NCBI RefSeq assembly: GCF_008477545.1
Contig: NZ_VORA01000004.1
Coordinates: 62,001 to 126,000, forward strand
Direction of reading: 5' to 3'
Origin: Roseibium aestuarii
GTDB lineage: Bacteria > Pseudomonadota > Alphaproteobacteria > Rhizobiales > Stappiaceae
DNA: 64,000 nt
Part shown: piece after piece, positions 46,097-54,116 of the stretch
Layout: each line of letters opens with the position of its first letter
How positions within the stretch are numbered: position 1 is the first letter of the stretch
Made by a program: the position numbers and the translations under genes
The notes under the pieces: generated by a model
Databases searched by the model: none
Seen by the model: the letters and a program-made list of their open reading frames with translations, nothing else
Told to the model about the DNA's origin: nothing

Positions 46097-47235
46097 TGGG
46101 GCAGATCCTTCTGATAGAGCTCGGCGATGGTTTCCTCGCCGATGGCAAAGGCCGTGGAAGCGCCGCAGCCTGCGGTGACCACCACGATGCGGGTGGCCGG
46201 GTCCGGCGCATCGGTGAAGCGCCACCGGTCCGGGGCGCTGGCATAGGTGCCGATCCAGCGTTCGCTGACGCTGTAGGGGCCGAGGTCCAGAACCCGGTCC
46301 ATTTCGGCCAGGATGAGATCGTCGACCTCCCGCGAGCCGAAGGGGTCGGGCGTGGGGCCATAGTGGTGGCTGTCGCCGACCACGAGAGACCCGTCGTCCG
46401 ACTGAACGACGATGAGATGGATGCCATTGGCGCGCTCGGCGGCCTGTTCCCGGTCAAGCAGGGCCTTCAGCGGTTCCGCCTCGGGAAGCTCGGCATAGCC
46501 GAGATAGCGGGCAAGTCCGAGATCGGACATGACCGCCGAGCCCAGGGTCATGGGCTTCTCCGGGGTCACGCGCAGCATCTGCAGCTTGCAGCGCGTGGCG
46601 CCATAGGGGGCGATGCGATCCGCCATCAGCGAGACGGCGTCGTCTCCGGGACAGACCACCACCGCCTCGGCGTGAATGTCGCCGCGCGAGGTCGCGACAC
46701 GGGGCGTTTCCACGGCCTGCACGCTGGTTTGCCACTGGAACGTCACCCCATGAGCGGCTTCCAGCCAGGCGGCCAGCCGCGGCAGCGCCTCGCGGGATTC
46801 CACCCGCACCTCGTGGGGAGAATAGAGGGCCGCGGTGATCTGGTCAGCGCGCAGGCGCGGCGCGTGCTCCAGGGCTTCGGTCGGCGTCAGGCGGCGGCAG
46901 GCCGCCCCCATCTCGGTCTTGAGAAACGCATCGATTACCGCTTCGGATTCCGGGTGGCGCGCGGTCATGGTGAGACCCTGATGCAGCACGCGGATGCCCG
47001 CCGGGCCGGCGACCTCTTCCCAGACCTGCCGCGAGCGCCAGGCCTTCTGCCAGCAATCCCCGGACTGCTGACCTGTCACGGTCACGAAGCCGAAGTTGCG
47101 GATCGAAGCGCCATTGGCGGCCGCGTCCCGGTCGATGACGATGACCTTCTTGCCCAGCCGCGCGGCAGCGAGCGCATGGGCCAGACCCACGATACCCGCG
47201 CCCACGACGGCGAGATCGTAGCTTGCTCGAGACAT
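46093..47235 (-). CDS. FAD-dependent oxidoreductase of phosphonate clusters (TIGR03364/HpnW-like)
   Basis: The 380-residue D-amino-acid-oxidase-type flavoprotein has the Rossmann motif DLAVVGAGIVGLAHALAAARLG, an Asp for the ADP-ribose (VIDRD), and NFGFVTVTGQQSG. It closes with VVTAGCGASTAFAIGEE near the C-terminus. A family of such enzymes (TIGR03364) is defined by its location next to phnX. It may oxidatively deaminate an aminoethylphosphonate or N-methyl derivative to phosphonoacetaldehyde, replacing PhnW; this is inference. The start at 47235 has CAGGAG upstream. Its stop overlaps the phnX start by 4 bases. Confidence 0.88.
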   Translation of the reverse strand: MSRASYDLAVVGAGIVGLAHALAAARLGKKVIVIDRDAAANGASIRNFGFVTVTGQQSGDCWQKAWRSRQVWEEVAGPAGIRVLHQGLTMTARHPESEAVIDAFLKTEMGAACRRLTPTEALEHAPRLRADQITAALYSPHEVRVESREALPRLAAWLEAAHGVTFQWQTSVQAVETPRVATSRGDIHAEAVVVCPGDDAVSLMADRIAPYGATRCKLQMLRVTPEKPMTLGSAVMSDLGLARYLGYAELPEAEPLKALLDREQAAERANGIHLIVVQSDDGSLVVGDSHHYGPTPDPFGSREVDDLILAEMDRVLDLGPYSVSERWIGTYASAPDRWRFTDAPDPATRIVVVTAGCGASTAFAIGEETIAELYQKDLPQ

Positions 47236-47590
47236 GCAGAAACTCCTGAGGGCCGGAGAAACCGGCGGAAAGGGCGGCCCGCGCGAGGACAAGTCGGGCG
47301 CGCGACCGAGACTGGATCGTGCTTATTTCATTTCTATGAAACAAGCAGCTTTCATAGCTTGAGGATATGAAATGCCTGCCGGGATGCCTCGCGCGCCGTC
47401 CTGCGGGCGTGGGTCGCCGTGGCCGGGCGTTCGATTGCTACCCGGCGCGAGGGGCAAACCCGCCGAAGTGTTGAGCCGCGCCCACTGGACCCTGCTGTCG
47501 CCTTGCCGTAAGTAGGCGCAAAATCATGGGGCCCCCGGGCCCCGGAAACAGGGTCCGCAATGCCGGGCCGAAAGAAACAGGGTCAGGAAA
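47236..47590. other. Divergent intergenic region, phosphonate operon and panC
   Basis: No gene in these 355 bases. An AT-rich block around 47320-47370 includes a perfect inverted repeat (listed separately). The rest is GC-rich and should hold the panC promoter. Confidence 0.6.
47334..47357 (-). promoter_or_regulatory. Inverted-repeat operator candidate before the phosphonate operon
   Basis: CTATGAAA (47334-47341) and TTTCATAG (47350-47357) form a perfect 8-bp inverted repeat with an 8-base centre. ATTTCAT and ATGAAAT copies flank it. It lies about 100 bases before the FAD oxidoreductase start and looks like a GntR- or LysR-type binding site; no regulator gene is adjacent. Confidence 0.5.
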
Positions 47591-48457
47591 ATGCTCGTTT
47601 GCACGACCAGGGCGGACACGCGCAATGCGGTCCGGGAGTGGCGGCGTCAGGGTGAGACGCTGGCCTTCGTGCCCACCATGGGCTTTCTCCACGAGGGGCA
47701 CCTGTCGCTCGTGCGCGAAGCGGCCCTGAGGTGCGACCGGGTGGCGGTCTCCATCTTCGTCAATCCCACCCAGTTCGGACCCAACGAAGACCTGTCCACC
47801 TATCCGCGCGCCCTCGAACGGGATCTCGAGCTTCTGGAGAAGGAAGGCGTGGCGCTTGTCTTCACCCCGGATGCAGACGAGATGTACGGCCATGCGGGCG
47901 GCACCTTCGTGGAGGTGCCCGAGCTTTCCGGCATCCTGCAGGGGGCCCTGCGCCCCGGACATTTCCGCGGCGTTTCCACCGTTGTCACCAAGCTGTTCCA
48001 CATCGTTCAGCCCGATGTCGCCGTCTTCGGTGAGAAGGACTTCCAGCAGCTTGCCCTGATCCGTCAGATGGTGCGGGATCTCGATTTCCCCATCGAGATC
48101 GTCGGTCACCCCACCGTGCGCGAGACCGACGGTCTTGCCATGTCCTCGCGCAACGTGCGCCTGACCCCCGCAGAGCGGGCAGCCGCCCCGGTGCTGAACG
48201 CGGCGCTTGACGCGGCCGAGGAGCAGGCGCGGCGCGAACCTGGCGTCACCGTCGAGGCTCTGGAGGCCACGGTCCGCGCCATCTTGTCGGGCTGTGCGCT
48301 GGGCAAGGTCGAGACCGTCGACCTGCTGGATGCCCGCAGCCTCCAACCGGCCACCGGTCCCCTGCGCCAGGCCATCGTGATCCTGCTGGCGGTGCGGTTC
48401 GGCCAGGTACTCCTGATCGATCAGCGCGTCGTCGAGCCCGGGTCCGCCAGCCGCTGA
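47591..48457 (+). CDS. panC: Pantothenate synthetase
   Basis: The 288-residue adenylate-forming ligase joins pantoate and beta-alanine. The HIGH-type ATP motif is in VPTMGFLHEGHLSLV (about residues 28-42), with the VNPTQFGPNEDLSTYPR block, the GHFRGVSTVVTKLF segment and the KMSKS-like MSSRN. The length is typical. The start 47591 is preceded by AGGA. panB follows 63 bases later, so the two make a vitamin B5 operon; panD is not present here. Confidence 0.96.
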   Translation: MLVCTTRADTRNAVREWRRQGETLAFVPTMGFLHEGHLSLVREAALRCDRVAVSIFVNPTQFGPNEDLSTYPRALERDLELLEKEGVALVFTPDADEMYGHAGGTFVEVPELSGILQGALRPGHFRGVSTVVTKLFHIVQPDVAVFGEKDFQQLALIRQMVRDLDFPIEIVGHPTVRETDGLAMSSRNVRLTPAERAAAPVLNAALDAAEEQARREPGVTVEALEATVRAILSGCALGKVETVDLLDARSLQPATGPLRQAIVILLAVRFGQVLLIDQRVVEPGSASR

Positions 48458-48520
48458 CCTTCACGGGCGTCAGGCCCTCGCGGCCCCGCCCGGATATATA
48501 ATCCTGAAGAGGACAGATCC

Positions 48521-49348
48521 ATGAGCACGCAAAAAGCCATCCGTCGCATCACCGTTCCGCAGATCGCGCAACGCAAGGGCGGCGAGCCGATCGTCTCCCT
48601 CACCTCCTATCACGCCCATACGGCAGCCATCGTTGACCGCTATGCGGATTTCATTCTGGTCGGTGACAGCCTCGGCATGGTCATGCACGGCATGGAATCC
48701 ACCGTTGGCGTCAGCCTCGAACTGATGATCATGCATGGCAAGGCCGTGGTCCGGGGCACCCAGCGCGCCCTTGTCGTGGTCGACATGCCGTTTGGCACCT
48801 ATGAGGAAAGCCCCTCGGTCGCCTTCCGCAATGCGGCGCAGATCATGAAGGAAACCCAGTGCGGCGCGGTGAAGCTGGAAGGCGGCGAACGCATGGCCGA
48901 GACCATCCGCTTTCTCACCGAGCGCGGCATTCCCGTGATGGCCCACATCGGCCTGACCCCCCAGTCCACCCACGTGATGGGCGGGTTCAAGACCCAGGGC
49001 CGGGATGAGGCGAGCTGGGATCGCCATGAACAGGATGCCCGGGCCGTTGCCGAGGCGGGCGCCTTCGCCGTGGTTCTGGAAGGCATGGTCGAGCCGCTGG
49101 CCGCCCGCATCACCAAGGCCATCTCCATTCCGACCATCGGCATCGGCGCCTCCGCCGAATGCGACGGCCAGATCCTTGTCCTGGAAGACATGCTCGGCCT
49201 CAACCCGACACCGCCGAAATTCGTCAAGGTCTATGGCGGTCTCGGCGATGCGATCGAGAATGCGGTCCGCTCCTACGCCGAAGACGTCCGCACCCGCGCC
49301 TTCCCTGGTGAGGCGCAGGTCTATCAGGTCAAGACGCCGAAGGCCTGA
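48521..49348 (+). CDS. panB: 3-methyl-2-oxobutanoate hydroxymethyltransferase
   Basis: The 275-residue TIM-barrel enzyme transfers a hydroxymethyl group from methylene-tetrahydrofolate to 2-oxoisovalerate, giving ketopantoate. Diagnostic segments are [17 protein letters not shown] (metal-binding Asp), [31 protein letters not shown] and [10 protein letters not shown], and [14 protein letters not shown]. It forms an operon with panC. A GAGGA site precedes the ATG. Confidence 0.97.
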   Translation: MSTQKAIRRITVPQIAQRKGGEPIVSLTSYHAHTAAIVDRYADFILVGDSLGMVMHGMESTVGVSLELMIMHGKAVVRGTQRALVVVDMPFGTYEESPSVAFRNAAQIMKETQCGAVKLEGGERMAETIRFLTERGIPVMAHIGLTPQSTHVMGGFKTQGRDEASWDRHEQDARAVAEAGAFAVVLEGMVEPLAARITKAISIPTIGIGASAECDGQILVLEDMLGLNPTPPKFVKVYGGLGDAIENAVRSYAEDVRTRAFPGEAQVYQVKTPKA

Positions 49349-49481
49349 CCGCTGAGCGGGCCCTTTTCGGGCAAACTACGTAAGGGGATTCCGGGCCGTC
49401 TTTCCGAGGGTCCGGGATACCGAATGTAAACGCTTGAACGCTATTTCTCGGAGACGATTCCGAACGAGGGTTCACGCGACG

Positions 49482-50966
49482 ATGGCACCTTTCTTCAACG
49501 GCGCTAGGAAAGCGATCTATCAGGCAATCCTGCGCTCGCAGGCACTCATCGAATTCCTGCCAGATGGCACTATCGTTGATGCGAACGAGAACTTCCTCAA
49601 GGCCGTCGGCTACTCGCTTGCCGACATCAAGGGGCGTCACCATGCCATCTTCGTGCCGGAGGAGATCCGCAACACGGCCGAATACCGCCGCTTCTGGGAC
49701 CGGCTGAAGGCAGGTGAGTCCATTTCCGGCGAGATTCCGCGTCTGCGCAAATCCGGCGAGGAGATCTGGCTTCAGGCGACCTACACCCCGGTGCTCGGAC
49801 GCGGCGGCAAGGTGGACCGGGTCGTCAAGGTTGCCACCGACATCACCGCCGAGAAGCGCCGCACCATGGAACGCGAGGGCATGCTGGCCGCTCTGGAGCG
49901 GTCACAGGCCGTGATTGCCTTTGGTCTCGATGCGACCATTCTCGACGCCAACCAGAATTTCCTGTCTGCCATGGGATATGCCCGCGAGGAGGTCGTCGGG
50001 CGCAAGCATGCGATCTTCCTGAAGCAGGGCGAGGCGGACAGCCGCGAGTACAAGGAATTCTGGGACAAGCTGCGTCGCGGTGAATATCACTCGGGCATCT
50101 TCCACCGGGTCGGCAAGGGCGGTCGCGACATCTGGATCCAGGCGAGCTACAACCCGATCCTTGACGCGAATGGCAAGCCCTTCAAGGTGGTGAAATTCGC
50201 CTCCGACATCACCGATCGCATCCTCCGCCGTCAGCGCCTGGATGCCGCCGGCCTGCAGATCGAAACCGATCTCGACGACGTCGCCCACTCCCTTTCCGAC
50301 GCCAGCGCCCAGGCCGCCAATGTGGCGGAAGCCTCCGGCCGCGCCTCCACATCTGTCCAGACGGTGGCCGCAGCCGCCGAGGAAATGGTCGCCTCCGTGG
50401 AGGAAATCACCCGTCAGGTCGGCCAGGCCATGGCGATTGCCGCCAAGGCCGTGACCTCCGCCGAGCGCACCATGAAGATCATGGATGGCCTCGCGGAGGA
50501 CGCCCAGCAGATCGGGGAAGTGATCGAGCTCATCGAGAGCATCGCCGATCAGACCAATCTTCTCGCCCTCAACGCGACCATCGAGGCCGCGCGCGCCGGC
50601 GAGGCCGGAAAGGGGTTCGCGGTCGTGGCCTCCGAGGTCAAGAACCTCGCCTCCCAGACGGCCCGCGCCACGGAGCGCATTTCCCAGCAGATCTCCTCGG
50701 TGCAGAATTCCTCCACCCAGGCCGATGAGGCGATCAACGAGATCATGGAGGTCATTCGCGACATCAGCGAGATCTCGACCAGCATCTCCTCGGCGATGGG
50801 CGAACAGTCCTCCGTCACCCGCGAGATCTCGGAGAACATGCATTTCGCGTCCGAAGGGGTGATGGCCATTTCGTCCAGCATCAACCAGGTGTCGGATGCG
50901 ACCCGGAAGGTCGACAAGGCCACCAGCGGCATCCGCGAGGTCGCGCGGCTCTTCCGCCAGAGCTGA
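49482..50966 (+). CDS. Soluble double-PAS methyl-accepting protein (BdlA/Aer-like)
   Basis: The 494-residue protein has two tandem PAS domains of the same type: about 20-130 ([23 protein letters not shown]) and about 140-255 ([24 protein letters not shown]). An MCP signalling domain follows with tip [23 protein letters not shown]. No membrane segment is present. The layout matches BdlA, a biofilm-dispersion regulator, and soluble energy-taxis receptors. The PAS pair may bind haem or flavin; a single His or redox-sensitive site cannot be assigned here. ATG 49482 is preferred over an upstream TTG. No CheR-tether peptide is present at the C-terminus (FRQS). Confidence 0.9.
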   Translation: MAPFFNGARKAIYQAILRSQALIEFLPDGTIVDANENFLKAVGYSLADIKGRHHAIFVPEEIRNTAEYRRFWDRLKAGESISGEIPRLRKSGEEIWLQATYTPVLGRGGKVDRVVKVATDITAEKRRTMEREGMLAALERSQAVIAFGLDATILDANQNFLSAMGYAREEVVGRKHAIFLKQGEADSREYKEFWDKLRRGEYHSGIFHRVGKGGRDIWIQASYNPILDANGKPFKVVKFASDITDRILRRQRLDAAGLQIETDLDDVAHSLSDASAQAANVAEASGRASTSVQTVAAAAEEMVASVEEITRQVGQAMAIAAKAVTSAERTMKIMDGLAEDAQQIGEVIELIESIADQTNLLALNATIEAARAGEAGKGFAVVASEVKNLASQTARATERISQQISSVQNSSTQADEAINEIMEVIRDISEISTSISSAMGEQSSVTREISENMHFASEGVMAISSSINQVSDATRKVDKATSGIREVARLFRQS

Positions 50967-51021
50967 ACGCCCGCGGTACCCGCAGGCCCGCGGTGTCTGC
51001 GCCGCCTCGCGAGACGGTCGC

Positions 51022-51918
51022 CTAGCGCAGGTAGTCGAGCAGGGAGAGGGAGGTCAGGGTGCCGAGGGCGGAATAGCTCGCCTCGAGCTGCGTCTTGTAG
51101 TTGGCCGCATCCACGGCCACCTGCGCCACGTCGACCGAAGTCAGATCGGTCACCAGACCTTCCACCGCAGCGACATATTCGCTCTGCGCCTCGATCAGGC
51201 TTTCAAGGCTCGCCGCCTTGTAGCCCATCGAGCTCTGCAGCGCGATGACACCGTCCTGCGCCGAGACGATCAGGTCGTTGAGCGCTTCCAGGTCGGCCGT
51301 GTCCAGCGGATCGGCGGTGACCATGTAGGAGAGGGCGCGCAGGGCTTCCTCGAAGGCGGTGTTGTCCGCCGTCACCCCGTAGGTCAGCGTCCTGTCTTCG
51401 GACAGATAGGCCGTCTGCAGCACCCCGTCGCCGAGATAGTAGCTCGTGTCCGGCGTGGCGAGATCCGTCACCGCAAGCGCCGAGGTGTCGACCGGCTGCA
51501 CACTCGTGTCGCTGCCCGCAAACAGATACCGGCCCTGATACTGGGAGTTCAGGAGCGCGGTAAACTCCTCCAGCATCTCCTTGGCCGCCATTTGCAGCGC
51601 ATCCGTATCCACCGATGACAGCACGGAGGAAATCTCCGTGCGCATCTCGGTCAGGATGTCGGACATGGAGCCCAGAACCGCGTGCTGTTCCTCGACGCGG
51701 GTCAGGATCGTCTCCGCCGCGCTGATGGTCGCCTTGGCGCGGGCCACGGAGACTTCCATGTCGACCACAGCCCCGGCGGAGGTGCCAAGCCCGGCATAGT
51801 CGGTCGCCAGCAGGCCGCTCGACTGCTGCAGCTGCTTTTGCGCCAGCTTGGCCTGGGTGTTGAGGGCATTTGCCAGAACGGTCGAGGTCTGGCCGAAGGT
51901 CGAGACGCGCATTACCAT
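51022..51918 (-). CDS. flgL: Flagellar hook-filament junction protein FlgL
   Basis: The 298-residue protein has flagellin-like coiled-coil ends: N-terminal RVSTFGQTSTVLANALNTQAKLAQKQLQQSSG and C-terminal VDVAQVAVDAANYKTQLEASYSALGTLTSLSLLDYLR. The VSVARAKATISAAETILTRVEEQHAVL helix and YLFAGSDTSVQPVD segment are typical of FlgL (HAP3), which connects FlgK to the filament. It is the last gene of the flgD-flgL run. A start two codons later (MRVSTF) is possible. Confidence 0.93.
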   Translation of the reverse strand: MVMRVSTFGQTSTVLANALNTQAKLAQKQLQQSSGLLATDYAGLGTSAGAVVDMEVSVARAKATISAAETILTRVEEQHAVLGSMSDILTEMRTEISSVLSSVDTDALQMAAKEMLEEFTALLNSQYQGRYLFAGSDTSVQPVDTSALAVTDLATPDTSYYLGDGVLQTAYLSEDRTLTYGVTADNTAFEEALRALSYMVTADPLDTADLEALNDLIVSAQDGVIALQSSMGYKAASLESLIEAQSEYVAAVEGLVTDLTSVDVAQVAVDAANYKTQLEASYSALGTLTSLSLLDYLR

Positions 51919-51938
51919 GACGTGGAGCTCCCGGACAC

Positions 51939-53327
51939 TTACTGGACTGCGGCCATCAGGTCGTCGAACATGTCCTGGATGATCGCAAGGATCTGCGAGG
52001 CCATCGAGTAGAGCTGTTCGAGCGACGAGAGGGTGGCCGTCTCCTCGTCCACGTTCACCCCGTAGAGGGAGGTGATGGTGGAGGTGACGGTGGTCAGTTC
52101 CGTCCGGGTGACTTCCAGACGGGAGGTGGCAGCGGTCGCATCACTTACCACGCTGGACAGGATCTCCGTCGCGTAGCTGGCAAAGTCCGTGGTGCGGGTC
52201 GAAAGGGTGCCGGCCGCATCGAAGGTCCGGTCGCCCTGGGCGGCGGACAGGAAGCTCTCCGCCATCTGAGAGATCGACAGGGTGCCCGTGCTGTCGGTCA
52301 GGAGCGAGCCCGGGTTGTCCCGGAACGTCGCGCTCACGCCGATGTTCGTCGCGTCCGTTCCGGTCAGCAGACCCGGCTGCACGGCGTTGAAGGCGGAGAT
52401 CAGGTTCCCGCTGAGTTCGTCCAGCATGTCCTGCACGCCCGGCAGCGTGTCGTCGCGCAGGTCGATCAGCGCCGCGATGGAGCCGGCGGACAGGCGGTCG
52501 GTGATGTCCACGCCGTCAATGGTCACGGCGGACAGGCCGCTCGTGCCGTCGCGCACATCATTGGCGGTGACGGAGCTGGCTTCCTTGAACGACAGAAGAT
52601 GGGCGCTGTTGCCCACCAGAACCTGGCCCGAGGTCGCGTAGACCTTCATCGAGCCGTCGGAGCCGGAATAGCTCTGGACCTCGATGAATTCCGACAGCTG
52701 CACCAGCGCCTGGTTGCGCTGGTCCTCCAGATCGGCGGTGCTCGCGCCCCGGGCCTTGGCGGAGATGATCTCCGTGTTCAGGCCGTCGATCTTGGTGATC
52801 AGCTGGTTGGCCGCATCGACGGCATCCGCGATCTCGGAATCCGCGTTCTCCCGCAGATCCTGCACGGTTCCCGACAGGGACGTGATCGCCGAGGTCAGCT
52901 CTTCCAGCTGCGTGACCACCTCACTGGCCAGCGACGTGGATTCCGGCGTGTTGACCAGAGCCGCGAGGGCGGTCTCCACCTGGGCGATCTTGTTGCCGAG
53001 CGACGTGCCGGTCTCGTCGTCGCTTGTGGTCTTGCCCATGGCGGTCTGCAGCTGGTCGAGATAGTTCGCCAGCTTTTCCGCGGCCGCCGTCTCCGACGTT
53101 GCGGAGGACAGCTGCGAAATCAGCAGGGTGCTGACCTTGGAGACGATCGCCGCGACCTCGACCCCGGTGCCGACACCTGCCGTGCTGGTGGAAGAAGCCG
53201 ACGCCTTCTTGGCGGTATAGCCTTCCGTGTCCGCATTGGCGATGTTGGCAGAAGCAACGCTCAGCTGCACCTGGATGGCAGACAGCGAGGAGCTGGCAAT
53301 CGCGGCAGAGGTGTTGAGCGTCGTCAT
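51939..53327 (-). CDS. flgK: Flagellar hook-associated protein FlgK
   Basis: The 462-residue HAP1 protein begins with LSAIQVQLSVASANIANADTEGYTAKKA, the rod-hook N-terminal motif, and ends with a typical SSLEQLYSMASQILAIIQDMFDDLMAAVQ helix. The ELTSAITSLSGTVQDLRENADSEI and IDGLNTEIISAK blocks lie in the D1 region. It sits at the hook tip with FlgL. It is located directly upstream of flgL with a 20-base gap. Confidence 0.94.
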   Translation of the reverse strand: MTTLNTSAAIASSSLSAIQVQLSVASANIANADTEGYTAKKASASSTSTAGVGTGVEVAAIVSKVSTLLISQLSSATSETAAAEKLANYLDQLQTAMGKTTSDDETGTSLGNKIAQVETALAALVNTPESTSLASEVVTQLEELTSAITSLSGTVQDLRENADSEIADAVDAANQLITKIDGLNTEIISAKARGASTADLEDQRNQALVQLSEFIEVQSYSGSDGSMKVYATSGQVLVGNSAHLLSFKEASSVTANDVRDGTSGLSAVTIDGVDITDRLSAGSIAALIDLRDDTLPGVQDMLDELSGNLISAFNAVQPGLLTGTDATNIGVSATFRDNPGSLLTDSTGTLSISQMAESFLSAAQGDRTFDAAGTLSTRTTDFASYATEILSSVVSDATAATSRLEVTRTELTTVTSTITSLYGVNVDEETATLSSLEQLYSMASQILAIIQDMFDDLMAAVQ

Positions 53328-53358
53328 GTGCGGGGGGTCCGGGCCTCAGGGGCAGGCG

Positions 53359-53820
53359 TCAGATTTCGCGCGCCGGGCGCAGCGACGTGGAATAGATCGA
53401 GTGGGCGGTGAAGCGGCCATTCTTGGCATAGGCCGTCGGAGCCGCGCTTTCGGCGCGGATGGCCTGCATGATCACCTCGACGCGACGCTTGTTCACGGTC
53501 ATCGCCTTCTTCAGCACTTCCTTGTTCTCGGCCAGCGCCTTGGACAGGGTGCGATTGCAGTCGAGAAGCTCGCTGAACAGGGTCGGGTTGGCATGCATCA
53601 GCACCTGCTGCTGCTGCGCCATGGCCTTGATCCACTTCTCGTATTCACCGACCAGCTCGCGCTTGCGCAGCAGAAGGTCCTCGATCTCGGCCTTGCCGCC
53701 GGCCTCGATCCGCCGGTTCTCTTCCTCGGCCACCGCCGTCAGCTCGGTCGCGACGCCGATCATGCGCATCACCGAACCGTCCAGCTGGGCGATCATCTCG
53801 GGGGTCAGGTTCACTTTCAT
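53359..53820 (-). CDS. FlgN-like flagellar export chaperone (putative)
   Basis: The 153-residue protein is almost entirely helical. A long amphipathic coiled-coil stretch spans about 25-125 and includes EEENRRIEAGGKAEIEDLLLRKRELVGEYEKWI. This resembles FlgN, the chaperone that carries FlgK and FlgL to the export gate, and the location just before flgK fits. The C-terminal segment (AYAKNGRFTAHSIYSTSLRPA) is like those of alphaproteobacterial FlgN-type proteins. The start at 53820 has GGAGA upstream; a GTG four codons earlier is less likely. Confidence 0.7.
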   Translation of the reverse strand: MKVNLTPEMIAQLDGSVMRMIGVATELTAVAEEENRRIEAGGKAEIEDLLLRKRELVGEYEKWIKAMAQQQQVLMHANPTLFSELLDCNRTLSKALAENKEVLKKAMTVNKRRVEVIMQAIRAESAAPTAYAKNGRFTAHSIYSTSLRPAREI

Positions 53821-53849
53821 GGCTGTCTCCACGGGTCTTCCGGACGGGT

Positions 53850-54116
53850 TCAGGAACGTTGGTTGCGCGCCAGGAAGGCGGCCTGGGTCACATAGGCGCT
53901 GGCGACGCGCGCCGACGCGGAAGAACGGGCGATCGTGACGGCCACCTCTTCCTGCGCCGCGCGCATCTCCTTCAGAAGGTCCTCGAAATCCCGCTTGAGC
54001 AGCAGCATCCGGAGCTTCTTGGTCGGCTCGTCCGCCGATGCCTCGAGACGGTGCATCTCGGAGGTCAGCCGGCGCAGGGTCGCCATGTGCTGGGGCAGAC
54101 GGTTCTCGTCACTCAT
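53850..54116 (-). CDS. Small helical protein of the flagellar operon, function unknown
   Basis: The 88-residue protein has two charged helices (about 8-35 and 38-85), many Glu, Lys and Arg residues and no membrane segment or cysteine. Its ATG overlaps the flgE stop by one base (TGATG at 54114-54118), so it is translated with flgE and should be a flagellar accessory protein, perhaps a chaperone or regulator. I recognise no family. Confidence 0.65.
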   Translation of the reverse strand: MSDENRLPQHMATLRRLTSEMHRLEASADEPTKKLRMLLLKRDFEDLLKEMRAAQEEVAVTIARSSASARVASAYVTQAAFLARNQRS

